A DNA stretch of 64,000 bases. Origin: Fructobacillus durionis. GTDB taxonomy: Bacteria > Bacillota > Bacilli > Lactobacillales > Lactobacillaceae. The stretch is from positions 62,001 to 126,000 of the forward strand of contig NZ_FOLI01000001.1 in assembly GCF_900112405.1 (NCBI RefSeq), written 5' to 3'. Shown here in pieces: positions 37,877 to 45,611 of this stretch. The stretch's first letter is position 1. Every line of letters begins with the position of its first letter. The translations under genes were made by a program, and so were the position numbers. The notes beneath the pieces are model-generated. The model worked only from the letters and a program-made list of their open reading frames with translations, was not told where the DNA came from and ran no database searches.

Positions 37877-37904
37877 TATACCGAATATGAAACTTATTTT
37901 CAAT
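37877..37904 (-). promoter_or_regulatory. Promoter of the rpiR-type regulator
   Basis: Minus strand TTGAAA, 17-base spacer, TATAGT. Its -35 and spacer overlap the left palindrome. Confidence 0.65.
37888..37902. promoter_or_regulatory. Candidate RpiR operator 1
   Basis: TGAAACTTATTTTCA: TGAAA-N5-TTTCA palindrome, over the regulator's own -35 region. Confidence 0.65.
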
Positions 37905-37910
37905 TATTAC

Positions 37911-37939
37911 TTGTGTTCTGAAAAATATTTTCATATAAT
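37911..37939 (+). promoter_or_regulatory. gnd promoter
   Basis: TTGTGT, 17-base spacer, perfect TATAAT (37934-37939). Confidence 0.75.
37919..37933. promoter_or_regulatory. Candidate RpiR operator 2
   Basis: TGAAAAATATTTTCA: same TGAAA-N5-TTTCA form, filling the gnd promoter spacer. Its centre is 31 bp from that of operator 1, about three helical turns. Confidence 0.65.
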
Positions 37940-37983
37940 AAACTTGTAGTATAAAAGATGAAATTATAAAAGAGGTAATACAC

Positions 37984-38892
37984 ATGAAGTTTGCCATGAT
38001 TGGTCTTGGAAAGATGGGTCTTAACTTGGTTAAGAACGCTGTCGATAACGGCCACGAAGTTGTCGCATTTGACTTGAACAAGGACTTTGTTGCAGAAGCT
38101 GATGCTTACTCAGACAAGGTTGAAGGTGTTAACTCACTTGACGACATGCTTTCAAAGTTGCCATCACCTAAGGTTGTTTGGGTTATGGTTCCAGCTGGAA
38201 AGCCAACTAACTCAACCATCGATACTTTGATTGAAAAGATGGAAAAGGGCGACATCATCATTGATGGTGGAAACTCAAACTACAAGGATAATCTTGAACA
38301 AAACAAGCGTACCACTGCTGCTGGTATCAACTTGTTCGATGCTGGTACATCTGGTGGAATGGCCGGTGCACGTAACGGTGGAAACTTCATGATCGGTGGA
38401 GACAGCGAAGCCGCATGGAAGGAAATCGAACCATTGTTCAAGTCAATCGCCCAAGAAGACGGTTACTTGTACACAGGTCGTTTGGGATCAGGTCACTACT
38501 TGAAGATGGTCCACAACGGTATCGAATACGGTATGATGCAAGCCATCGCCGAAGGTTTCGAAGTTTTGGAAGCCTCACAATTCGATTACGATTACGAAGC
38601 TGTTGCTAAGCTTTGGAACCACGGTTCAGTTGTTCGTTCATGGTTGATGGAATTGATCGAAGAACAATTTGCTAAGGATCCTAAGTTGTCAGCAATTTCT
38701 GGTCGCATGCACTCATCTGGTGAAGGTAAGTGGACTGTTGAAGAATCACTTGATTTGGAAGTTCCAGCACCAGTTATCTACTTGTCACTTGCTATGCGTT
38801 ACCGTTCATTGCAAGAAGACACTTTCTCTGGAAAGGTTGTTTCTGCTTTGCGTAACGGCTTCGGTGGTCACGCAATGGACTCTGCTAAGTAA
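37984..38892 (+). CDS. gnd: 6-phosphogluconate dehydrogenase, decarboxylating, short form
   Basis: Oxidises 6-phosphogluconate to ribulose-5-phosphate and CO2, the entry to the phosphoketolase pathway. 302 residues, the short GndA type rather than the 470-residue form. GLGKMG at 7-12 binds the cofactor; Asp30 at the end of strand 2 (VVAFD) suggests NAD preference (inference). GTSGGMAGARNGG and GHYLKMVHNGIEYG carry substrate-binding and catalytic residues. AGAGG precedes ATG 37984. Codons are strongly biased, as for a highly expressed gene. Confidence 0.95.
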   Translation: MKFAMIGLGKMGLNLVKNAVDNGHEVVAFDLNKDFVAEADAYSDKVEGVNSLDDMLSKLPSPKVVWVMVPAGKPTNSTIDTLIEKMEKGDIIIDGGNSNYKDNLEQNKRTTAAGINLFDAGTSGGMAGARNGGNFMIGGDSEAAWKEIEPLFKSIAQEDGYLYTGRLGSGHYLKMVHNGIEYGMMQAIAEGFEVLEASQFDYDYEAVAKLWNHGSVVRSWLMELIEEQFAKDPKLSAISGRMHSSGEGKWTVEESLDLEVPAPVIYLSLAMRYRSLQEDTFSGKVVSALRNGFGGHAMDSAK

Positions 38893-38912
38893 GCATTCGA
38901 AGAAACCTGCAC

Positions 38913-38939
38913 TAAGCTCCCTAATGCTGGGGGCTTTTT
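38913..38939 (+). terminator. Terminator after gnd
   Basis: AAGCTCCC / GGGGGCTT with T5. Confidence 0.8.
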
Positions 38940-39024
38940 GTGTGGTCGTAACATGTATCACAGTTTAGAATAATATGCTGTACCGACATTTTATCTTATA
39001 GATAAGTAAAGATGGAGACATAAC

Positions 39025-40578
39025 ATGGACTATATGATTGGAATTGACTTGGGGACAACGTCCACTAAGGCAGTTCTGTTCGACGATCAAAACCAAGTCG
39101 CTGCACAAGCTAACTTCGGCTACCCCCTTTACCGGGAAACAACTGATATGGCGGAAGAGGACTTGGACGAAATTTTTGTTGCCTTTACCAATGCGCTGGG
39201 AGAGGTTGTACGAAAGGCTGAATTAAGTAAGGGAAACACGATTAAAGCCGTGTCATTCTCATCAGCTATGCACTCTTTGATTGCTTTTGATAAGGATTGG
39301 CAACCATTAACGCGTGTTATTACTTGGGCAGACACTCGTGCTGTTAAGTATACGGATGAATTGAAGTCATCTGGTTTGGGAAGGGAAATTTACCAAAAGA
39401 CCGGAACACCAATTCACCCAATGGCGCCTTTGTCAAAGATGCTCTGGTTGAAAAACGACCAGACAGCTATCTATGAAAAGGCTGCTCACTACCTTGGAAT
39501 TAAGGAATATTTGTTCCACCGTTTGTTCGGTTCTAACAAGATGGATATTTCCATTGCATCTGGAACCGGCCTCTTTAACATCTTTGAACTCGATTGGGAT
39601 AAGCAGGCCTTGGAAGTGACTGGTTTGACAAAGGATCAGTTGCCTGAACCTGTTTCACCCTATGAATATGAAACTGGCATGAACAAGGAATTAGCCGCAG
39701 TTATTGGCTTGCCTGATGATGTGCCATTTGTCTACGGTGCCGGTGATGGACCATTGTCAAACCTTGGTGTTGACGCGGTTCAACCAGGTGTCGCTGCCAT
39801 CACGATTGGTACTTCTGGTGCCATCCGTGTTGTTTCAGATAAGCCAGTTATCGATCCAAAGGGCCGTACATTTACTTACGCCTTGGATAAGGACCACTGG
39901 GTTGTTGGTGGACCAGTTAACAACGGTGGGGACGTCTTCCGTTGGGCCCGCGACAATCTCTTTGATGCTGAAAAGTCAACGGCTGCCTTGCTTGGTCAAG
40001 ACGCTTACGATTTGATGACTGAAATTGCCTCAAAGATTCCTGCGGGATCTGATGGCTTGCTCTTCCACCCATACTTGGGTGGGGAACGTGCGCCTATTTG
40101 GGACGCGAACGCCCGTGGTTCATTCTTCGGTTTGAACCATTCTCACACCCGTGCAAACATGCTCCGTGCCGTCCTTGAAGGAATTACCTTTAACGTTTAC
40201 ATGGTGTCATTGGCACTGGAAGAAGTGGTTGGTTCCTTGAAGTCAATTCAAGCAACTGGTGGTTTTGCCCGCTCACCACTTTGGCGTCAAATGTTTGCTG
40301 ATATCTTTGAACAACCAGTGACTGTTCCACAAGCCTTTGAATCAGGGGCTTTGGCAGCGGTGATTGTTGCTCAAAAGGCACTCGGCCAAATTGACGATTT
40401 GTACGAAATTTCCAAGTACATCGGTAAGTCCAACACTTACCAACCTGATCCTGAAAACTTCGAAGCCTACCGTGAATTGGCACCTATTTTCATTCGCCTC
40501 TCACGTCAATTGCAGACGGAGTATGATAACATTGCCGACTATCAGCGTAAGCACACGCGTCCGGCTGAAGAGAAATAA
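39025..40578 (+). CDS. gntK: Gluconokinase (FGGY family)
   Basis: Phosphorylates gluconate to 6-phosphogluconate, the substrate of gnd. 517 residues: FGGY_N starting MIGIDLGTTSTKAVLFD, the active-site GAGDGPLSNLG near 237, and FGGY_C with ATGGFARSPLWRQM near 412. GATGGAGA upstream of ATG 39025. The preceding gnd and following gntP support gluconate over other polyols as substrate. A TTATC-N5-GATAA palindrome lies just upstream (38993-39007); its meaning is unknown. Confidence 0.92.
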   Translation: MDYMIGIDLGTTSTKAVLFDDQNQVAAQANFGYPLYRETTDMAEEDLDEIFVAFTNALGEVVRKAELSKGNTIKAVSFSSAMHSLIAFDKDWQPLTRVITWADTRAVKYTDELKSSGLGREIYQKTGTPIHPMAPLSKMLWLKNDQTAIYEKAAHYLGIKEYLFHRLFGSNKMDISIASGTGLFNIFELDWDKQALEVTGLTKDQLPEPVSPYEYETGMNKELAAVIGLPDDVPFVYGAGDGPLSNLGVDAVQPGVAAITIGTSGAIRVVSDKPVIDPKGRTFTYALDKDHWVVGGPVNNGGDVFRWARDNLFDAEKSTAALLGQDAYDLMTEIASKIPAGSDGLLFHPYLGGERAPIWDANARGSFFGLNHSHTRANMLRAVLEGITFNVYMVSLALEEVVGSLKSIQATGGFARSPLWRQMFADIFEQPVTVPQAFESGALAAVIVAQKALGQIDDLYEISKYIGKSNTYQPDPENFEAYRELAPIFIRLSRQLQTEYDNIADYQRKHTRPAEEK

Positions 40579-40584
40579 GGGAGT

Positions 40585-40600
40585 GGGGCTTTTCAGCCCT
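40585..40600 (+). promoter_or_regulatory. Hairpin between gntK stop and gntP start
   Basis: GGGGCT TTTC AGCCCT, 6 bp, no T-tract after it. It separates AAGGGAG from the ATG; folded, the effective gap falls from 28 to 12 bases. Confidence 0.45.
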
Positions 40601-40611
40601 AAACAAATACC

Positions 40612-41994
40612 ATGGAATTTATCATGTTAATTCTGTCCATTTTGCTTTTGTTGGTCTTGATCACCAAATTCAAATTGAACACATTCGTTTCATTGGTCAT
40701 TACAGCGATTGTATTGGCTTTGCTCTTGGGTATGAACCCATCTAAAATCCCAAACGCTGTTTTGGGTAACCAGGGAATGGGAAACATCCTTGGTTCAAAC
40801 GCCGTCATCTTCATCTTCGGAGGAATGATTGGACGTTTGGTTGCTGATGCTGGAGGTTCTTACCGAATCGCCAAGACTTTGATTTCTTGGTTCGGTTTGA
40901 AGCGCTTGCAGTGGGCCGTTTTGTTGGCTTCATTCATCATTGGAATTTCAATGATCTTCGGTGTTGGTATGGTGCTGTTGATTCCAATCGTCTTTGCGGT
41001 TGCTATCGAAGCCGGTGTGCCATTGCTATACTTGGGTATCTCAATGACTGCTGCCTTGTCATCTGCACAAGGTTTCTTGCCCCCACAACCAGCTCCTACA
41101 GCGGTTGCTTCACAGTTGAATGCTAACATTGGTTTGATGCTTTTGGTTGGTCTTTTCGTATCAGTGATTACAGCCGTTGTTGCTGGTCCTGTATTTACTA
41201 AGTTGGCCCAGAAGTACGCACCGGATGCTTTCCAATTTAAGGAACATATCGAAGCGGTTGGGGATGTTAAGGAATATGACTTGGACAAGACGCCATCATT
41301 TGGCTTGTCTGTTTTGACTTCTGTTTTCCCATTGATCTTTATGATTATCGCAACCATCTACAAGTTGGTTGTAACGGGTGGTAAGACCCCTAAGAACCCT
41401 GATTCTGTTTACCAAGTGATTGATTTCTTGGCTAACCCAGCCATTGCCATGACTATTTCTTTGATTTTGGCCATCTTCACAATGGGGATCATGCAAAAGC
41501 GTGATATGAAGACAGTTGGTGCTTCATTGAACGAAGGAATGAACGCCGTTTCAGGAATCTTGTTGATTGTTGGTGGTGGTGGAGCCCTTCGTGGTGTTCT
41601 TGTTACCTCAGGAATGTCAGATAAGATTGCCGATCTCTTCCAGTCATCTGGTTCAATGTCACCAATTGCCATTGTCCTCTTTGCTTGGGCAGTTGCCTCA
41701 TTGCTTCGTATTGCTGTTGGTTCAGCTACAGTTGCCGGTATCACAGCCGTTGGTGTCGTGAACGGTATCTTGCTAGCCAACCCACACGGGGACTTGCTCT
41801 TGGTATTGGTTGCCTTGGCTATCGGTGCCGGCTCATTGATTGCTTCTCACGTTAACGATGCTGGATTCTGGATTTTCAAGGAATTCTTCGACTTATCAGT
41901 GAAGCAGACTTTCCAAATCTGGACGGTTTTGGAGACAGTTATCTCCGTTACTGGTTTGATTGTTATTTTGATTTTAACGGCGGTCTTAGTCTAA
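40612..41994 (+). CDS. gntP: Gluconate permease, GntP family
   Basis: Proton symporter for gluconate; 460 residues and about 12-14 helices. GntP traits include FGGMIGRLVADAGGSYRIA and a helix-break region AQGFLPPQPAPTAV. The start is uncertain: ATG 40612 lacks a near ribosome site, but AAGGGAG at 40577-40583 could serve if the hairpin between them folds; ATG 40624 with weak GGAA upstream would give MLILSILLLL, closer to family N-termini. Last of the gluconate set, 33 bases after gntK. Confidence 0.92.
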   Translation: MEFIMLILSILLLLVLITKFKLNTFVSLVITAIVLALLLGMNPSKIPNAVLGNQGMGNILGSNAVIFIFGGMIGRLVADAGGSYRIAKTLISWFGLKRLQWAVLLASFIIGISMIFGVGMVLLIPIVFAVAIEAGVPLLYLGISMTAALSSAQGFLPPQPAPTAVASQLNANIGLMLLVGLFVSVITAVVAGPVFTKLAQKYAPDAFQFKEHIEAVGDVKEYDLDKTPSFGLSVLTSVFPLIFMIIATIYKLVVTGGKTPKNPDSVYQVIDFLANPAIAMTISLILAIFTMGIMQKRDMKTVGASLNEGMNAVSGILLIVGGGGALRGVLVTSGMSDKIADLFQSSGSMSPIAIVLFAWAVASLLRIAVGSATVAGITAVGVVNGILLANPHGDLLLVLVALAIGAGSLIASHVNDAGFWIFKEFFDLSVKQTFQIWTVLETVISVTGLIVILILTAVLV

Positions 41995-41998
41995 GACC

Positions 41999-42026
41999 AA
42001 AGCCACCGCTAAGGCGGTGGCTTTTT
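41999..42026 (+). terminator. Terminator after gntP
   Basis: AAGCCACCGC / GCGGTGGCTT, loop TAAG, T5. Confidence 0.92.
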
Positions 42027-42141
42027 GCTTGCCGTTAGAAAATGCAAAATGAATTTTGCATTTAAAAATGTTTCTGGTAAAATAGTGACCATCGGATGAT
42101 TACTTACGAGTGGTCACTTTGAAAAGAGACGAAAGGTTATT

Positions 42142-43752
42142 ATGAAATCTAATAAAATTGGTTTATTGCAGCTGGTTCTGCTTGGGTTAGGTTCTTTGAT
42201 TGGTTCCGGATGGTTGTTCGGTTCCTGGGAAGCAACCCGTGTGGCTGGACCAGCGGCTATCATTTCTTGGGTAATTGGTGCCGTGGTTATCGGTGTCATT
42301 GCCTATACGTACGTTGAATTGGGAACGATGTTTCCACAGTCTGGGGGAATGTCAAAGTTCGCTCAGTATACGCACGGTTCACTGCTCGGCTTCATTGCTT
42401 CATGGGCCAACTGGGTGTCTTTGATTACCTTGATTCCTATTGAAGCGGTTGCTGCCGTTCAGTATATGGCAACATGGCCTTGGTCATGGGCGAACTGGAC
42501 ACACCATTTCTTAGAGGGTGGTTCAATCACCACACCTGGTTTGTTGGTTGTCTTTGCCTTCATTGCCATCTTTACATTATTGAACTACTGGTCAGTGACA
42601 TTGCTGACACGCTTTACGTCATTTATCTCCTTCTTCAAGTTGGGGGTACCATTGTTGACGATTATCATGTTGACGATTGCATCGTTCCACCCATCAAACT
42701 ACGGGTCAAACATGCATGAATTCATGCCATACGGTTCAGCCCCAATCTTTGCGGCAACGACTGTTTCTGGTATCATCTTCTCCTTCAACGCCTTCCAGAC
42801 CATCATTAACTTTGGTTCTGAAGTGAAAGATCCTACGAAGGATATCTCACGTGGAATTGTGATTTCACTTGGAATTGCGACAATCTTGTACATCTTGATT
42901 CAGTCGACTTTCATCACGGCTATCGAACCTTCAGAAATTGCAAAGTTCGGTTGGCACGGTATTGATTTCCAATCACCATTCGCTGATTTGGCCATTTTGG
43001 TTGGTTTGAACTGGTTGTCTATCTTGCTTTATACGGATGCTTTTATTTCACCATTTGGAACCGGTGTTTCTTTCGCCGCTTCAACTGGTCGTGTTTTGGC
43101 GGCGATGGCTTCAGACAAGCACATCCCACAATTCATTGGTAAGATTAACAAGAAGTACGGTATCCCACGTATGGCCATGCTAACTGATGCTATTCTTTCA
43201 ATGATCATGGTTTCCTTGTTCCGTTCATGGGCAACTTTGGCCGCTGTTATTTCAACGGCGACATTGATTGCTTACATGACTGGACCAGTTACGGTTATGT
43301 CACTTCGTGAAATGGCACCAAACTTCACGCGTCCATTTAAGTCAAAGTCAATGAAGTGGATGGCACCATTGGCCTTTATCTTGGCATCACTTGCTACGTA
43401 CTGGGCAATGTGGCCAACAACCATTGAAGTTATCTTGATTATCATCCTTGGTTTGCCATTCTACTTCTACTATGAGTGGAAGCAGGGCTTCACTTGGGAA
43501 AAGACGAAGAAGCAATTGAAGGGTTCATTCTGGTTGCTTTCATACCTTATCGTTTTGTCAATTGAATCATACATCGGTTCAGTTGAATTTAACGGTGTTG
43601 GTTGGGTTCACTACCCATGGGACTTCGTGATGGTTGCCTTTGTATCCTTGGCATTCTACGCCTGGGGTAAGGGTTCACATTTGATTACAAAGCACTTCAA
43701 GCGTGCTAAGAAGGTTAACGATACAGTTGACTACGAAGAACCAGCTGAATAA
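42142..43752 (+). CDS. APC-superfamily amino acid permease, long form
   Basis: 536 residues, 12 to 14 helices. Helix 1 has LGSLIGSGWLFGSWEA (the APC glycine break), with VELGTMFPQSGGM and INFGSEVKDPTKDISRG later. Longer than the other permeases here and with an extended C-terminal hydrophobic part plus an acidic tail. AAAGG precedes the ATG. Monocistronic. Substrate unknown. Confidence 0.86.
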   Translation: MKSNKIGLLQLVLLGLGSLIGSGWLFGSWEATRVAGPAAIISWVIGAVVIGVIAYTYVELGTMFPQSGGMSKFAQYTHGSLLGFIASWANWVSLITLIPIEAVAAVQYMATWPWSWANWTHHFLEGGSITTPGLLVVFAFIAIFTLLNYWSVTLLTRFTSFISFFKLGVPLLTIIMLTIASFHPSNYGSNMHEFMPYGSAPIFAATTVSGIIFSFNAFQTIINFGSEVKDPTKDISRGIVISLGIATILYILIQSTFITAIEPSEIAKFGWHGIDFQSPFADLAILVGLNWLSILLYTDAFISPFGTGVSFAASTGRVLAAMASDKHIPQFIGKINKKYGIPRMAMLTDAILSMIMVSLFRSWATLAAVISTATLIAYMTGPVTVMSLREMAPNFTRPFKSKSMKWMAPLAFILASLATYWAMWPTTIEVILIIILGLPFYFYYEWKQGFTWEKTKKQLKGSFWLLSYLIVLSIESYIGSVEFNGVGWVHYPWDFVMVAFVSLAFYAWGKGSHLITKHFKRAKKVNDTVDYEEPAE

Positions 43753-43757
43753 TTTAT

Positions 43758-43790
43758 CAAAAGTCAGATCGAAAGATTTGACTTTTTTTA
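43758..43790 (+). terminator. Terminator after 42142 permease
   Basis: AAAGTCA-ATC / GAT-TGACTTT with one mismatch, loop GAAA, seven T. Confidence 0.85.
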
Positions 43791-43883
43791 TATTTATTAA
43801 AATTTTTACGTGAGAGAAATTGACACCTGCCGGAAATACTGGTAATATTCTAAGAAGTTTATTAGAAAGAACTGAGGGAGATT

Positions 43884-45302
43884 ATGACAGAAGAAAAGCA
43901 AAAGGGTGCTTGGCTAAAAAAAGCTGATCCAAGCGCCTTTGAACAATCAGATAAGCATCTGAATAAGACGCTTGGCGTAAAAGAAATGCTCGCTTTGGGT
44001 GTTGGAACCATTGTTGGTGCCGCCATTTTTACTTTGCCTGGTATTGTTGCCGCAACGCACGCTGGTGCAGCCGTGACGATTTCATTCTTGATTGCAGCCG
44101 TGGTGTCTGGCTTGACGGCCTTTGCCTACGCTGAATTTGCTTCTGTCTTGCCATTTGCAGGTTCTGTTTACTCTTGGGCTTCCGTTGTTTTCGGAAAAGT
44201 CTTTGGTTGGGTTGCCGGTTGGGCACTTTTGGCTGAATACTTTATCGCCGTTGCCTTCGTTGCAGCGGGTTGGTCAGCTAACTTTAAGCTCTTCTTGTCT
44301 TCATTCGGCTGGACTTTGCCAAATGCCTTAGCTAATCCATTGGCTGGTGGTAATGGGGGAATCGTTGACCTCTTTGCTTTGTTAGCCATTTTGACAGTGA
44401 CGACTCTTTTGTTCCGTGGAACGAAGAATACAGCCCGCGTTGAAAATACTTTGGTTGTTTTGAAGGTTGCCGTTATCATCCTCTTCATCATCGTTGGGGC
44501 AACGGCTATCCAGCCAAGCAACTACGCCCACTTTATTCCAGCCCACGTTGAAGGAACAACCTTCGGTGGCTGGCAAGGAATTGCTGCTGGTGCGTCACAA
44601 ATCTTCTTGGCCTACATTGGTTTCGATTCAATTGCTGCTAACTCAGCCGAAGCAAAGAACCCACAAAAGACGATGCCACGTGGAATCATTGGGTCCCTTT
44701 TGATTGCCACAGCACTCTTTGTGACTGTTTCAATGGTTCTTGTTGGTATGTTCCACTACAGCCGTTACGCAAACAATGCGGCGCCTGCTGCCTGGGCCCT
44801 TCTTGAATCTGGTCACACTTGGACTTCACACATCCTGTCAGTAGTTTCACTGGCTGGTATGTTTACCGGTTTGATTGGAATGATGTTGGCCGGTTCACGT
44901 TTGCTTTACGCCTTTGGACGTGATGGTTTGTTGCCAAGCTTCTTGGGTAAGGTTTCTGAAAAGGGACAACCAAGCAACGCTTTGCTGACATTGACTGTCA
45001 TCGCCATCTTGATTGGCTCGGTCTTCTCATTTACTGAATTGGCTGACTTGATCTCTGCTGGAACGTTGATTGCCTTCATGATTGTGTCACTTGGTATCTA
45101 CGCCTTGCGTCCACGTGAAGGAAAGGACTTACCAGTTCCTGGTTTCAAGATGCCTCTTTACCCAGTTTTGCCAGCATTGGCAGCACTTGGTGCAGGATAC
45201 ATCTTCTACACATTGGACACACAAGCACAGATTTACGCTGGTGTTTGGTTCCTTCTTGGCCTTTTGGTTTATGCCTTCTACGGTGCCAAGAACTCAAAGT
45301 AA
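43884..45302 (+). CDS. APC-family permease, YfnA/CAT-like
   Basis: 472 residues, 12 or more helices. The cationic amino acid transporter pattern is clear: LGVKEMLALGVGTIVGAAIFTLPG in the first helix region, AYAEFASVLPFAGSVYSW, then FLAYIGFDSIAANSAEAKNPQKTMPRGI (split) and GSRLLYAFGRDGLLP. GAGGGAG upstream. Likely imports a branched-chain or cationic amino acid; not certain. Confidence 0.87.
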   Translation: MTEEKQKGAWLKKADPSAFEQSDKHLNKTLGVKEMLALGVGTIVGAAIFTLPGIVAATHAGAAVTISFLIAAVVSGLTAFAYAEFASVLPFAGSVYSWASVVFGKVFGWVAGWALLAEYFIAVAFVAAGWSANFKLFLSSFGWTLPNALANPLAGGNGGIVDLFALLAILTVTTLLFRGTKNTARVENTLVVLKVAVIILFIIVGATAIQPSNYAHFIPAHVEGTTFGGWQGIAAGASQIFLAYIGFDSIAANSAEAKNPQKTMPRGIIGSLLIATALFVTVSMVLVGMFHYSRYANNAAPAAWALLESGHTWTSHILSVVSLAGMFTGLIGMMLAGSRLLYAFGRDGLLPSFLGKVSEKGQPSNALLTLTVIAILIGSVFSFTELADLISAGTLIAFMIVSLGIYALRPREGKDLPVPGFKMPLYPVLPALAALGAGYIFYTLDTQAQIYAGVWFLLGLLVYAFYGAKNSK

Positions 45303-45312
45303 TGTATTTATT

Positions 45313-45338
45313 AAAGTCGGCCTCGGCCGACTTTTTTG
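45313..45338 (+). terminator. Terminator after 43884 permease
   Basis: AAAGTCGGCC TC GGCCGACTTT, then T-run. Confidence 0.92.
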
Positions 45339-45351
45339 TTGCTTTAAATGG

Positions 45352-45378
45352 TTGACGTCGGCGCTCTTATGCTATAAT
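45352..45378 (+). promoter_or_regulatory. alaS promoter
   Basis: TTGACG, 15-base spacer, TATAAT with TG at the extended -10 position. Confidence 0.75.
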
Positions 45379-45384
45379 GGCAGT

Positions 45385-45592
45385 ATTGATTGGTCATGCA
45401 GTAATGACAAGCCTTTAAGCGAGACCCTGGTTGGTGAAAAGGGTTAGGCGGCCATTTTCTGTGCTCCCAATTGCAAGCCCGCAAGGGCGCTTTCCTGGCG
45501 TTACAAGGTTTGAGGTAAGACTTTAACAGTCATTACAAACAGCGGTGGTACCACGGTCACGCGTCCGCTCTTTGTGATGGCTTTTTCTATTG
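45385..45592 (+). promoter_or_regulatory. T-box riboswitch of alaS
   Basis: Senses uncharged tRNA-Ala. The T-box core is visible at GGTGGTACC (45544-45552). A long terminator pairs 45529-45545 with 45565-45581 before five T; T-box pairing with the tRNA end would favour the antiterminator. In Stem I, GCCT / AGGC closes an upper arm around ACCCT / AGGGT. The next bases on the 3' side, GCC at 45451-45453 followed by A, are the likely specifier (an Ala codon). Confidence 0.88.
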
Positions 45593-45611
45593 TTTTAAAA
45601 AGGAGCTGTCT

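Noticed and set aside
38415-38968. Alternative plus-strand ORFs within gnd
   Set aside because: Out-of-frame readings of a conserved gene; gnd is intact.
38993-39007. TTATC-N5-GATAA palindrome before gntK as an RpiR operator
   Set aside because: Does not match the TGAAA-N5-TTTCA form found at gnd, and no promoter could be fixed around it; noted only in the gntK entry.
40860-41780. Minus-strand ORFs of up to 165 codons opposite gntP
   Set aside because: Shadows of a hydrophobic codon-biased gene; no ribosome site or recognisable protein.
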